From Adiantum capillus-veneris (taxonomy: Eukaryota > Streptophyta > Polypodiopsida > Polypodiales > Pteridaceae), in NCBI GenBank assembly GCA_014529385.2, contig CM043966.1, forward strand, positions 102,869,087 to 102,933,086: a stretch of DNA of 64,000 nt, written 5' to 3'. The notes below the pieces were generated by a model. The model did no database searches, was not told where the DNA came from, and saw only the letters and a program-made list of their open reading frames with translations. The position numbers were made by a program, and so were the translations under genes. Below are positions 31,993 through 42,944 of the stretch, in pieces. Every line of letters begins with the position of its first letter. Position 1 is the stretch's first letter.

Positions 31993-33556
31993 ATGGCTTC
32001 AGGCAATGATCAGTCGACTCCCTCTGCATCTGGAGATGCGGGCTGGGATCACAACGAAGATTCAGACAGAGTATGGCCCGCCTCAGCCTACTCAGGCGGA
32101 GCAAAGAAAGATGGAGCGTCGTCAATTGATTGGCGATGCAACAAAGATGATGCTCAATTTTGCCAAGGATCCGAAGATGGCAAAATATATAAACCAGACC
32201 TCTTTGAAAGAGGTACAGATGGAGTGGCAGAGAACCACAACACCACTCCCGAAACCCGCTCTCAAGAAACCTTTTGCCTCCAAGAAAATATACGGAGCAG
32301 GAACTGGAGAACGTGGTTGATGCACGGATTGCTCAGCTTTTCGACGTGCAAAAGAAAGACAAAAAGCGCGGCAAAAAGCAGAAGAAAGGCACTGACTTCC
32401 CGGGATATTTGGGTCGTCGGTTGACATTTGACAAGGCAAAGAAACGGAAGAAGCGTGTTCGATTTGAAGGAGTACCCAGTTCTTCTTCTTCTTCTTCTGA
32501 CAGTGCTTCTAGCTCCTCGGATTAGAGCGAAGAAGACAGAAAAAGCAAAAAGCGAAGCAAGACACAAAGCTTCGGAAAGGGCAAGAAAAAGGCAAAGAAG
32601 GCTACATCTCGCCCAGAGACTGATAGTTCTACTGAGGACTCGTCTACAGACAGCTCAGATTCCGATGACGGAAAGTTTTATGCGAACAAGAAGAATTTTT
32701 ACAAAGCCAACCAGTATGACTTTCTCGAAGATAAAAGCAAGAAAGTCCGAGAGTTTAAGGAAGGTGGCCACTCGATCAAGTTTCATACTTTTCAGGATAC
32801 TCAGATGCTTCGAAGGCTTTGTCTTTTATACAGTAGTTTGACATCGCTTTCGCGGGAGGACGCTATTCAGAGCACTCCAAGATTCGGAGAGTTGCCTCTT
32901 ACTTTAAGGGGAATGCTCGTACTTGGTGGTCCACGCTTCTATTAAGCAAGACTGTGCCAGTTACATGACTGAAATTCAAGAGGCTTTTTATTTCTTCTTG
33001 GTTGACTCAAGAGTTTGAGCGAGATATACGAGCTGCTTGGAACCATCTCCGGATGACCAAGAGCAATACAGTGAATTCTTATTGTGAAAGATTCTGGAGC
33101 TCTTTTCTACCCGCCTCTTCATTCAAGAAGCTCTCGTTCAGAGAACAGATTGAGCGGTTTACCTTGAGTCTACCTACAGAGATCCGAGATCACTGCTTGG
33201 AACAGAAGTCAGCTTCTATTCAGGAGTTGATGAGTCATGCGAAGCGGGGCTTTGCCATTCACTTTGGCAGTTTGACCTACCCCACAGATAAGGCCATGAC
33301 ACAACGAGCCGAACAGACTTCTGGGAATGAAAATAGAAAGAAAAAGAGCAAGCCAAAGAAAAAGGATGCACAACCCAAGCTTACTCCCGAGGAGAGAGCT
33401 CGCTTCATCAGAGAGGGGAAGTGCTTTGGATGCGGGGAACATGGACATATTTCCGCAAAGTGCCCTGATAAGGCACAGAAAGAACAGAATGATAAAGACG
33501 ACGACAGATCTGAGAGTTCGAGAGCAGCTGAGGAATGTGGCAGAAAAGGCAGATAG
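31993..33556 (+). pseudogene. gag of element D
   Basis: ATG at 31993 (MASGNDQSTPSASGDAG). Same layout as the gag of C: N-terminal helix region, Ser-rich acidic patch (32480-32524, ended by a TAG at 32523), basic region, capsid (about 32850-33290, with FERDIRAAWNHLRMTK and SYCERFWSSFLPASS), zinc knuckle CFGCGEHGHISAKC (about 33421-33462), stop TAG at 33554-33556. Frameshifts occur near 32060, 32320 and 32810 and a stop near 32968. Not functional. Confidence 0.88.
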
Positions 33557-36500
33557 AAAGCAGAACTGGTACCACATGGCGTGGGACTTGCACCGAATCT
33601 AATGAATGAAAGTACAAACTTTTCCGCTTTCGGGGCAAAGTGAAGGATCAGGAAGCTCTTTTGAAGGAGCCAAGGCCAACTTCTTTTCACTTGGAATTGG
33701 CGGCTCGATTTGGAACTACGCCCGACAGACTGACGCCACAGGCGGAGGTAGTTCGACTGGCACCCGGATGGGATGTTGCCATTACACCGAGCATTGGCAA
33801 ACTTCGTTTGCAATGACAGGGGTGTTCAGGGCACGCGAGTGACGTTCTACTCGGGATCCCTTGGTACCACAAGAACTACGCCGTGGTTGACTACCGGGCC
33901 GAGAAAGCGACTTTGATAAATGAAGGGCTTAGAGATTGTACTTGATGAACTTCAGTTTTCTTACTCATTCTTTTGGGAGAACTGAACGATGGATAAAGGT
34001 TGAATATGTTTTGACCTGAAGAAAAGAACGCCAAGATTTTTTTCTCCACGCTCATGCCGATTGCTTTTGAGAGGGCTTGAAGATCATACCATTGATCTGA
34101 TATCTGGAAGCACGCCACCGAATCGGCCACCTTATCGTGTGAGCCGAGTACAGAATGAAAAGATTATGAACTCAGTGAAAGACCTCTTGGAAAAGGGTCT
34201 TGTCTAGCCTAGTACTTCACCGTATTGCTCTCCAGTGTTGGTTTTGAAGAAAGACGGATCTTGGAGAATGTGCATCGATTATAGCACTCTCAACGAAATC
34301 ACCATCAAGAACAGATTTCCGATTCCTAGGATCGATGATATACTCGATAGGTTACAAGGATCCTCGTGCCTTAGCAGGATTGACTTGAAGAGTGGATATC
34401 ATCAGATCAGGATAGCACCAGGAGATGTCTACAAGACAGCTTTTCAGACGACTTTTGGGTTATTTGAGTTTTTGGTGATGCCTTTTGGCTTAACCAATGC
34501 TCCTGCGACATTTAACCGGATGATGGATAGGTTATTTCGAGAGTACAGGCTATTTGTTGGCACTTTCTTTGACGACATCATTGTTTTCTCGAAGAATGAG
34601 GCAGAACACAGAGATCATTTGCTTCAAGTCTTTCAGGCATCACGAGATCACACGCTAGTGATTAATGCAAAAAAAAAAAGTGAATTTTTTCCTACCAGAG
34701 ATACACTTTTTGGGACACATTGTGTCAGCAGCAGGAGTGCAAATGGACCCGGCCAAGATAGAGACTATCCGTGATTGGCCCGATTTGAGGAATGTCCATG
34801 AAGTTAGAAGCTTCTTGGGATTGTGTTCGTACTACAGGCGGTTCATACGAAAGTTTGCAGAGGTTGCTTCCCCTTTGCATACCTAGACACAGAAAGGAGT
34901 ACCTTTTTCGTGGGGACCCACAGAGGTGACTGCCTTTCAGACATTGAAAGAGAAATTGACTACGGGACCTATTTTGACTTTGCCAGACTTGCAGAAGTCA
35001 TTTGAAGTATTTTGTGATGCTTGTGGTCGTAGTCTGGGTACGGTCTTGATGCAAGAAGGCCATGTCATAGCTTACGAGAGCCGTTTGTTCTCTAGGGCGG
35101 AGATGACAACACAGATCTATGGGAAAGAGCTTTTGGCGGTTATCCACGCTCTTACTCAGTGGCGGCATTACCTACTCGGAGCGGATTTTACTGTCTTTAC
35201 AAACCATCAGAGTTTGCGCTACTTCTTGTCACAGAAGCAGCTTTCGGAAAAGCAGATGCGGTGGGTGAACATCTTGTCACAGTTCCACTTCCAGATTGTC
35301 CATGTGCAGGGACAGAAGAATGTGGTGGCAGATGCTTTGTCTCAAAAACCGTTGGTTTTGGCTATTTCCGCGATACATCATAGGAGCTTCGAGGATATGG
35401 TCGATCAGTGTGCCACAGATACAGATTTTGCAGACATTTTCACACGGATACGGGATGGGGAGACAGTAGCTGGATACTCCCTTCGGGAAGGCTACTTGAT
35501 GAAAAAGACTATGTTGTGCGTTACACAGCCGTTGAGGGAAAAGGTTATGACTGATTGCCACTGTCCACCTTTTACGGGTCACCGCGGCATTGCTACCACG
35601 ATGAAAGGGGTAGAGAGAGATTTCTTTTGGCGGAGACTGAAGAAGGATGTGGAAGAGTTTGTGCGCAGTTGCTTGGTATGCCAGAAGGTTAAGTTTGACA
35701 GGCATAAGGCACAGGGATTGTTACAGCCTTTACCCATACCCACCCGCCCCTGGGAAAATATTGAAATGGATTTCATTTTTTTTGATCTCCCGAGAATATA
35801 GAATGATCACGATGATTTTCCGATTACATGGCACGTCTGAGACGATTGTCTTCGACAGAGACCCCAGATTTATGAGTTTGTTTTGGAAGGCAATTTGGGA
35901 GAACATTGGCACGCGGTTGCAGTTCTCGTCATCGTTCCACTTGCAGACTGACGGGCAATTTGAGATTGCCAATTCAATGATTTTAGATTTATTGAAGTCT
36001 TGTATCTCAGATAAGAAGACTCGATGGGCAAAGAACTTACCTTTGGTGGAATTTGCCTACAATAACACGATACACTCTTCGACGGGGAAGACGCCATGTG
36101 AGATTGTTGAAAGTGCTGCGAAGGTTCCATCCTTCCTGAGCACGAAAGATTAGAAATTTGAAGCGGATGAATATTCGCGAGATTTGGATACGGATTTTGC
36201 CAAGGTTCGTGAGACTTTGCAGGAGTCTCAGGAACGACAGAAAAAGGCAGCGGATCGCCATCGTCGCGACTTGAAACTGAAGGAGGATGATTGGGTGCTC
36301 TTCCTTTTGAGAAGGCACGCCTACGAAAGAAAAAGGGAAAGGAGAGGCTTTTTCCAAAGCTTAGTATGCGATACTGCGGACCTTTCCAGATCATTGACAA
36401 GATAAATGATGTCTCCTTCCGATTGAAACTGCCAGATACTTGGAGGATTCATAATGCATTGCATGTGAGTCTCTTGAACCCTGTTAAGGGTGATGTGCCT

Positions 36501-36722
36501 GATGATGGGGAGCCTGATGAGCAACCCGAAGTGGAAGAAAACGAGGAGATCCTTGTTCCTGAACAGATTTTGGCACATAATGATACGAAGAAAGGTAAAG
36601 TCCGAAGGCGGTTCTTGGTTAAGTTCAAGAACTTTCCTGCATTTGATGCGAAGTGGATGGAGGAGGAGGACCTAGCAGATACTCCTCGGATTGTGAAACT
36701 TTACCTCGATGTTTTGGTTTAG
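33557..36722 (+). pseudogene. pol of element D (protease-RT-RNase H-integrase-chromodomain)
   Basis: The protease region (33600-33960) is scrambled. RT spans about 34085-34890 ([36 protein letters not shown]), with FFDD at the YxDD position (about 34565). RNase H covers 34990-35350 (FCDACGRSLGTVL, KQMRWVNILSQFHFQIVHVQ). The integrase zinc domain is at 35550-35690 (HCPPFTGHRG, SCLVCQKVKFDRHKAQG). The core lacks about 100 bp after the first aspartate (junction about 35805-35822), but SDRD-like and QTDGQFEIANS motifs remain. A chromodomain-like end (RRRFLVKFKNFPAFDAKWME) closes it. Stops include TAG 34205 and TAG 36151. Confidence 0.9.
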
Positions 36723-37317
36723 CATAGTCTACTCTAAACGGAACCGAGAATTCAGCTTGGCCGGAGATCTGGTGCAGTGGGATGCACAAGAGGGGAGTCA
36801 CTCCACTCCTTTGTCAACAGATGCCTCGATTTTGATACTAAAGTCACTGATGTCTCTTTGAGCTTCAGGGATACTGAGAGCTGACAGTATTCTACTGGAT
36901 GACTTTATGAAATGGAATTCCTGATTATGATACTGATTTGTTCTTGACTTCTTGTGAGTGCTGGAACTGATAGCCGAAATGACTGCAGCATTTTGGTTTG
37001 ATTGATCTCGAATAGACATGGTTGCAATAGGGGTTAGTCAATCGGACATCGATGAGGTCCCGATTGGACCTAGATGTGATTGCTAGCTACTTTGCCGATA
37101 AATCATGGTCTAAGATCCGAATGAATGTTGAATGTCATGTGATGTCTGGTGATGTCCTGTGATGTCGTGTGATGTGACTGTCGATTTTGTACATGTGCTA
37201 GATGTGTGTTCTTAGTACGTAGGTACTAACAGTCAGTGTCTGCTAAGCCGGTTTATGGCTTTTGTCGGTTTTGCAGGCGTAATCGCGGTCGATTACAATG
37301 CTTTCAAGAGAGGGGTA
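36723..37317 (+). other. 3' non-coding region of element D
   Basis: 595 bp between the pol stop and the 3' LTR, with no long frame. It is conserved in C (41083-41668) and A (59369-59955). It carries five tandem 10-bp units of type GATGTCNNGT (37131-37180) and ends in a purine-rich tract (CAAGAGAGGGGTA). Confidence 0.8.
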
Positions 37318-37905
37318 TGTCACAAAGTGATGACGTGGCGGACAACAGAAACCCTAAAATTCCTGCAAACCCTAATTTTCAAAAATCGCGGAGGCGGATT
37401 ATTATTATTATTATTTTATTTTTTTTTGGGGAAAATGATTAGCGACGCAAATTTCGCTTTTTCTCTACTTAAATGAGAAAGAGAGAGAGAATGCTTTTGC
37501 TTTCATGTTTTGACTCTCTGTGAGAGAGAGAGAGCAATTGCTTTTGATTTGAAGCTTTTTGGGCTCTGCTTTTGGGCATCCATTGTAACCTTTAAATTAG
37601 TGGTGAGGGCCTCACTTCTCAGGGGGGCATCCATTGTAACCTTTAAATTAGTGGTGAGGGCCTCACTTCTCAGGGCATCTGGACGCAGAGTCTGAGAGTG
37701 AAACCCTAACCGCTCTCTTGTACTTTGATGATTGATTAATATAAAAAGAAATACCGAAAGGGGCGCCAGTCTTTGGGGCCAATATCTCTAGGCACGGAAC
37801 TCCGCCGGGCCAGTGCAAATCTATTGTGATCTGTGAATTGTTTTGAAGTGGTTATTTGGTGCTGTCGCGGTTGATTCTTGACTTGGAGTGTCCAAGTCTG
37901 TTACA
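37318..37905 (+). repeat. 3' LTR of element D
   Basis: 588 bp. A 51-bp internal tandem duplication (37574-37624 and 37625-37675, GGGCATCCATTGTAACC...) is absent from the 5' LTR, so it arose after insertion or was lost in the partner. Confidence 0.94.
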
Positions 37906-40900
37906 AAAGGCAGATAGAAAAGCAGAACTGGTACCACATGGCGTGGGACCTGCACCGAATCTAATGAATGAAAGTACAAACTTTGCCGCTTTCGGGGCAA
38001 AGTGAAGGATCCGGAAGCTCTTTTGAAGGAGCCAAGGCAAACTTCTTTTCACTTGGAATTGGCTGCTCGATTTGGAAGTACGCCCAACAGACTGACGCCA
38101 TAGGCGGAGGTAGTTCGACTGGCACCCGGATGGGATGTTGCCATTACACCGAGCATTGGCAAACTTCGTTTGCAATGACAGGGGTGTTCAGGGCACGCGA
38201 GTGACGTTCTACTCAGGATCCCTTGGTACCACAAGAACTACGCCGTGGTTGACTACCGGGCCGAGAAAGCGACTTTGATAAATGAAGGGCTTAGAGATTG
38301 TACTTGATGAACTTCAGTTTCTTACTCATTCTTTTGGAAGAGAACTGAACGATGGATAAAGGTTGAATATGTTTTGACTTGATCAAAAGAACGCAAAGAT
38401 TTTTCTCCACACTCATGCCGATTGCTTTTCAGAGGGCCTGAAGATCAAACCATTGATCTGATACCTGGAAGCAGGCCACCGAATCGGCCACCTTATCGTG
38501 TGAGCCGAGTACAGAATGAAAAGATTATGAACCCAGTGAAAGACCTCTTGGAAAAGGGTCTTGTCCAGCCTAGTACTTCACCGTATTGCTCTCCAGTGTT
38601 GGTTTTGAAGAAAGACGGATCTTGGAGAATGTGCATCGATTATACCACTCTCAACGAAATCACCATCAAGAACAGATTTCCGATTCCTAGGATCGATGAT
38701 ATACTTGACAGGTTACAGGGATCCTCGTGCTTTAGCAAGATTGACTTGAAGAGTGGATAGCATCAGATCAGGATAGCGCCAAGAGATGTCTACAAGACAG
38801 CTTTTCGGACGACTTTTGGGTTATTTGAGTTTTTGGTGATACCTTTTGGCTTAACCAATGCTCCTGCGACATTTAACCGGATGATGGATAGGATTTTTCG
38901 AGAGTACAGGCTATTTGTTGGCACTTTCTTTGACGACATCATTGTTTTCTCCAAGAATGAGGCAGAACACAGAGATCATCTGCTTCAAGTCTTTCAGGCA
39001 TTACGAGATCACACGTTAGTGATTAATGCAAAGAAAAGTGAATTTTTCCTACCAGAGATACACTTTTTGGGACACATTGTGTCAACAGCAGGAGTGCAAA
39101 TGGACCCGGCCAAGATAGAGACTATCCGTGATTGGCCCGATTTGAGGAATGTCCATGAAGTTAGAAGCTTCTTGGGATTGTGTTCGTACTACAGGCGGTT
39201 CATACGAAAGTTTGCAGAGGTTGCTTCCCCTTTGCATATCTTGACACAGAAATGAGTATCTTTTTCATGGGGACCCACAGAGGTGACTGCCTTTCAGACA
39301 TTGAAAGAGAAATTGACTACGGGACCTGGTTTGACTTTGCCGGACTTGCAGAAGTCATTTGAAGTGTATTGTGATGCTTGTGGTCGTAGTCTGGGTGCGG
39401 TCTTGATGCAAGAAGGCCATGTCATAGCTTACGAGAGCCGTTTGTTCTCTAGGGCGGAGATGACAACACAGATCTATGAGAAAGAGCTTTTGGCGGTTAT
39501 CCATGCTCTTGCTCAGTGGCGGCATTACCTACTCGGAACGGATTTCACTGTCTTTAGAGACCATCAGAGTTGGCGCTACTTCTTGTCACAGAAGTAGCTT
39601 TCGGAAAAGTAGATGTGGTGGGGGAACATCTTGTCACAGTTTCACTTCCAGATTGTCCATGTGCAAGGACAGAAGAATGTGGTGGCAGATGCTGTGTCTC
39701 GGAAACCGTTGGTTTTGGCTATTTCCGCGATACATCATAGGAGCTTCGAGGATATGGTCGATCAGTGTGCCACAGATACAAATTTTGCAGATATTTTCAC
39801 ACGGATACGGGATGGGGAGACAGTAGCTGGATACTCCCTTCGGGAAGGCTACTTAATGAAAAAGACTATGTTGTGCGTTACACAGCCGTTGAGGAATAAG
39901 GTTATGACTGAATGCCACTGTCCACCTTTTACGGGTCACCGCGGCATTGCTACCACCATGAAGGGGGTAGAGAGATACTTCTTTGGGTTGAGACTCAAAA
40001 AGGATGTGGAAGAGTTTGTGCGCAGTTGCTTGGTATGCCAGAAGGTCAAGTTTGACAGGCATAAGGCACAGGGATTGTTACAGCCTTTATCTGTACCCAC
40101 CCACCCCTGGGAAAGTATTGCAATGGATTTCAATTTTGATCTCCCGAGAATACAGAAAGATCACGATGATTTCTCGATTACATGGCACGTCTAAGACGAT
40201 TGTCTCCGACAGAGACCCCAGATTTATGAGTTGGTTTTGGAAGGCAATTTGGGAGAACATTGGCACGCAGTTGCAGTTCTCGTCATCGTTTCACTTGCAG
40301 ACTGACGGGCAATTTGAGATTGCCAATTCAGTGATTTTAGATTTATTGAAGTCTTGTATCTCGGATTAGAAGACTCAATGGGAAAAGAACTTACCTTTGG
40401 TGCAATTTGCCTACAATAACACGATACACTCTTCGACGGGGATGACGCCATGTGAGATTGTTGAAAGTGATGCGAAGGTTCCATCCTTCCTGAGCACGAA
40501 AGATTAGATATTGGAAGCGGATGAATATTCGCGAGATTTGGATACGGCTTTTGCCAAGGTTCGCGAGACTTTACAGGAGTCTCAAGAACGACAGAAAAAG
40601 GCAGCGGATCGCCATCGTCGCGACTTGACATTGAAGGAGGATGATTGGGTGCTCTTACTTTTGAGAAGGCACGCCTGCGAAAGAAAAAGGGAAAGGAGAG
40701 GCTTTTTCCAAAGCTTAGTATGTGATACTATGGACCTTTCCAGATCACTGACAAGATAAATGATGTCTCCTTCCGATTGGAACTGCCAGATACTTGGAGG
40801 ATTCATAATGCATTGCATGTGAGTCTCTTGAACCCTGTTAAGGGTGATGTGCCTGATGATGGGGAGCCTGATGAGCAACCCGCAGTGGAAGAAAACGAGG

Positions 40901-41082
40901 AGATCCTTGTTCTTGAAGAGATTTTGGCACATAATGATACGAAGAAAGGTAAAGTCCAAAGGCAGTTCTTGGTTTAGTTCAAGAACTTTCCTGCATTTGA
41001 TGCGAAGTGGATGGAGGAGGAGGAGGAGGACCTAGCAGATACTCCTCGGATTGTGAAACTTTACCTCGATGCTTTGGTTTAG
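37906..41082 (+). pseudogene. pol of element C
   Basis: Resumes after the D insertion with GGCAGATAG. It parallels the pol of D: damaged protease, RT ([24 protein letters not shown] at about 38930), RNase H (YCDACGRSLGAVL), integrase zinc domain (HCPPFTGHRG, CLVCQKVKFDRHKAQG), core with the same deletion as D (about 40163-40177), and chromodomain-like end. Stops include TAG 38758, TGA 39253, TAG 39595, TAG 39610, TAG 40366, TAG 40505 (shared with D) and TAG 40975. It ends at the natural TAG 41080. Confidence 0.9.
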
Positions 41083-41668
41083 CATAGTCTACTCCAAACG
41101 GAACCCAGAATTCAGCTTGGCCGGAGATCTGGTGCAGTGGGATGCACAAGAGGGGAGTTACTCCACTCCTTTGTCAACAGATGCCTCGATTTTGATACTA
41201 AAGTCACTGATGTCTCTTTGAGCTTCAGGGATACTGAGAGCTGACAGTATTCTGCCGGATGACTTTATGAAATGGAATACCTGATTATGATACTTATTTG
41301 TTCTTGACTTCTTGTGAGTGCAAGAACTGATAGCCGAAATGACTGCAGCATTTTGGTCTGATTGATCTCGAATAGACATGGTTGTAATAGGGGTTAGACA
41401 ATCGGACATTGTTGAGGTCCCGATTGGACCTAGATGTGATTGCTAGCTACATTGCCGATAAATCATGGTCTAAGATCCGAATGAATGTTGAATGTCATGT
41501 GATGTCCTGTGATGTCGTGTGATGTGACTGTCGATTTTGTACATGTGCTAGATGTGTGTTCCTAGTACGTAGGTACTAACAGTCAGTGTCTGCGAAGGCG
41601 GTTTATGGCTTTTGTCGGTTTTGCAGGCGTAATCGCGGTCGATTACAATGCTTTCAAGAGGGGGGGTA
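41083..41668 (+). other. 3' non-coding region of element C
   Basis: Same conserved region as in D, with four 10-bp units (41491-41530) instead of five, then a polypurine tract (CAAGAGGGGGGGTA). Confidence 0.8.
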
Positions 41669-42218
41669 TGTCACAAAGTGATGACGTGGCGGACAACAGA
41701 AACCCTAATTTCTGCCAGAAACCCTAAAATTCCTCCGAAAAACCCTAATTTCCGGAAATCGCGGAGGCGGAATTTTTTTTATTTTTTTTATTTTTGGGAA
41801 ATTTTGAGCGACGCAAATCTTAGCTTTTCGCTTTGATTTGGGAGAAAGAAAGAGAAAAAGAGAACTTGCTTTTTACTGACTCTCATTGAGAGAGAGAGAA
41901 TCTGCTTTTGCTTTGAAGCTTTTGGGGCTCTGCTTTTGGGCATCCCTTGGAACCTTTAAATTAGTGGTGAGGGCCTCACTTCTCAGGGCATCTGGACGCA
42001 GAGTCTGAGAGTGAAACCCTAACCGCTCTCTTGTACTTTGATGATTGATTAATATAAAAAGAAATACCGAAAGGGGCGCCAGTCTTTGGGGCCAATATCT
42101 GTAGGCACGGAACTCCGCCGGGCCAGTGCAAATCTATTGTGATTTGTGAATTGTTTTGAAGTGGTTATTTGGTGCTGTCACGGTTGATTCTTGACTTGGA
42201 GTGTCCAACTCTGTTACA
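41669..42218 (+). repeat. 3' LTR of element C
   Basis: 550 bp, TGTCACAAAGTGATGACGTGG to ACTCTGTTACA, followed by the TSD GTGGC at 42219-42223. Shares the outer-pair variants with 29140-29709. Confidence 0.94.
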
Positions 42219-42560
42219 GTGGCTGCCAGCGCTAGCAAAGGGAGAGCCAACGTAAAAGTGGGCTGGGAGATTGCATAGAGTTGCTGAACGTTGTTGTTGG
42301 CCATTTAAAAAAAAAAGTAAAACAGTGCACACTGGGTTTAAAAATTGGGGAAGGCCAACCTTCCCTTTAAGTGACACGGAGTCATAAGCATGGGATCAAT
42401 GGCGCACATTCAAAAAGAGGGGTGCGCGCGATCCGGCCCGTCGATCTTTAAAAACTAAACTCAGGATCCCGAGTTTAGTTTTTTTTCCCGAGTTTAGTTT
42501 TTTACAGATTACACCTAATTCAAAAATTTGGAGAGGATCTTTGCTTATCCAAAGCATAAA
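42219..42560. other. Continuation of flank M and spacer
   Basis: After the TSD the minus-strand frame of relic M may continue for a few tens of codons (to about 42377), but I cannot identify the domain. GAGTTTAGTTTTTT occurs twice near 42475-42500. Confidence 0.4.
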
Positions 42561-42578
42561 CGTATGGCCCAACATATA

Positions 42579-42890
42579 TCATAGAGTTAGACTTGTACCT
42601 ATCTCTTGCTTTTGCTTGAAGAAACGAGATAGTGTTCCACCCATTCGATTCCGTGTCTTAGAATCTCTCACAAAAGTGTGTAGCAACTCAACTACTAATC
42701 GATTTATGCGAGCATCTAGAAGTGTGTATTTAATGTATTGCCACAATCTTTCAATCAAATTTGTTGGATCAACATTTCCATAGTTGAACAATCTTTCCCA
42801 CTTAGGCCACCTTGGTCTCCACATGCAACTATGTCCACACCAACCATTTGAAATATACCGCTGAACATTGGGAAATTGTGAGTACTTACT
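42579..42890 (-). pseudogene. Transposase-like C-terminal relic
   Basis: On the minus strand CGHSCMWRPRWPKWE, then a segment with NLIERLWQYIKYTLLDARIN, then GGTLSRFFKQKQ. The phrase IERLWQYIKYT resembles the C-terminal part of transposase-derived proteins in plant genomes, where an NxxER-W motif follows the catalytic core. Only about 100 residues remain and I cannot fix the superfamily. Confidence 0.4.
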
Positions 42891-42944
42891 ACTTGATAGC
42901 GCCCGTCAAAGTCCTCTTCTGATGACTCTTTGTTCATGCCTCGT

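Larger units (their letters stand above)
31343..37905 (+). mobile_element. Ty3/gypsy element D, nested in element C
   Basis: Complete-looking insertion of the same family. LTRs 31343-31922 and 37318-37905; perfect TSD AAAGG (31338-31342 and 37906-37910). The target site is readable in D's own gag/pol junction (GCAGAAAAGGCAGATAG, about 33540), so it landed in a sister copy at the gag end. Inner LTRs share a block (ATGAGAAAGAGAGAGAATGC) not found in the outer ones. Confidence 0.95.
29140..42218 (+). mobile_element. Ty3/gypsy element C, carrying nested element D
   Basis: The outer LTR pair 29140-29709 and 41669-42218 is bounded by TG...CA and a perfect 5-bp TSD, GTGGC (29135-29139 and 42219-42223). 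Internal parts are gag (29782-31342) and pol (37911-41082). They are contiguous once element D (31343-37905, TSD AAAGG) is removed, leaving about 6.5 kb. The two outer LTRs share variants absent from the inner pair (for example the GGGAGAAAGAAAGAGAAAAAG block), supporting this pairing. Confidence 0.95.

Noticed and set aside
30053-33813. Minus-strand frames rich in Ser/Phe/Leu opposite gag of C and D
   Set aside because: They are antisense shadows of the Ser/Lys-rich gag region and recur only because C and D are homologous.
36490-36675. Short Arg/Trp-rich frame overlapping the pol end of D
   Set aside because: It is an alternative frame of the chromodomain-coding region; the same shadow recurs in C at 40844.
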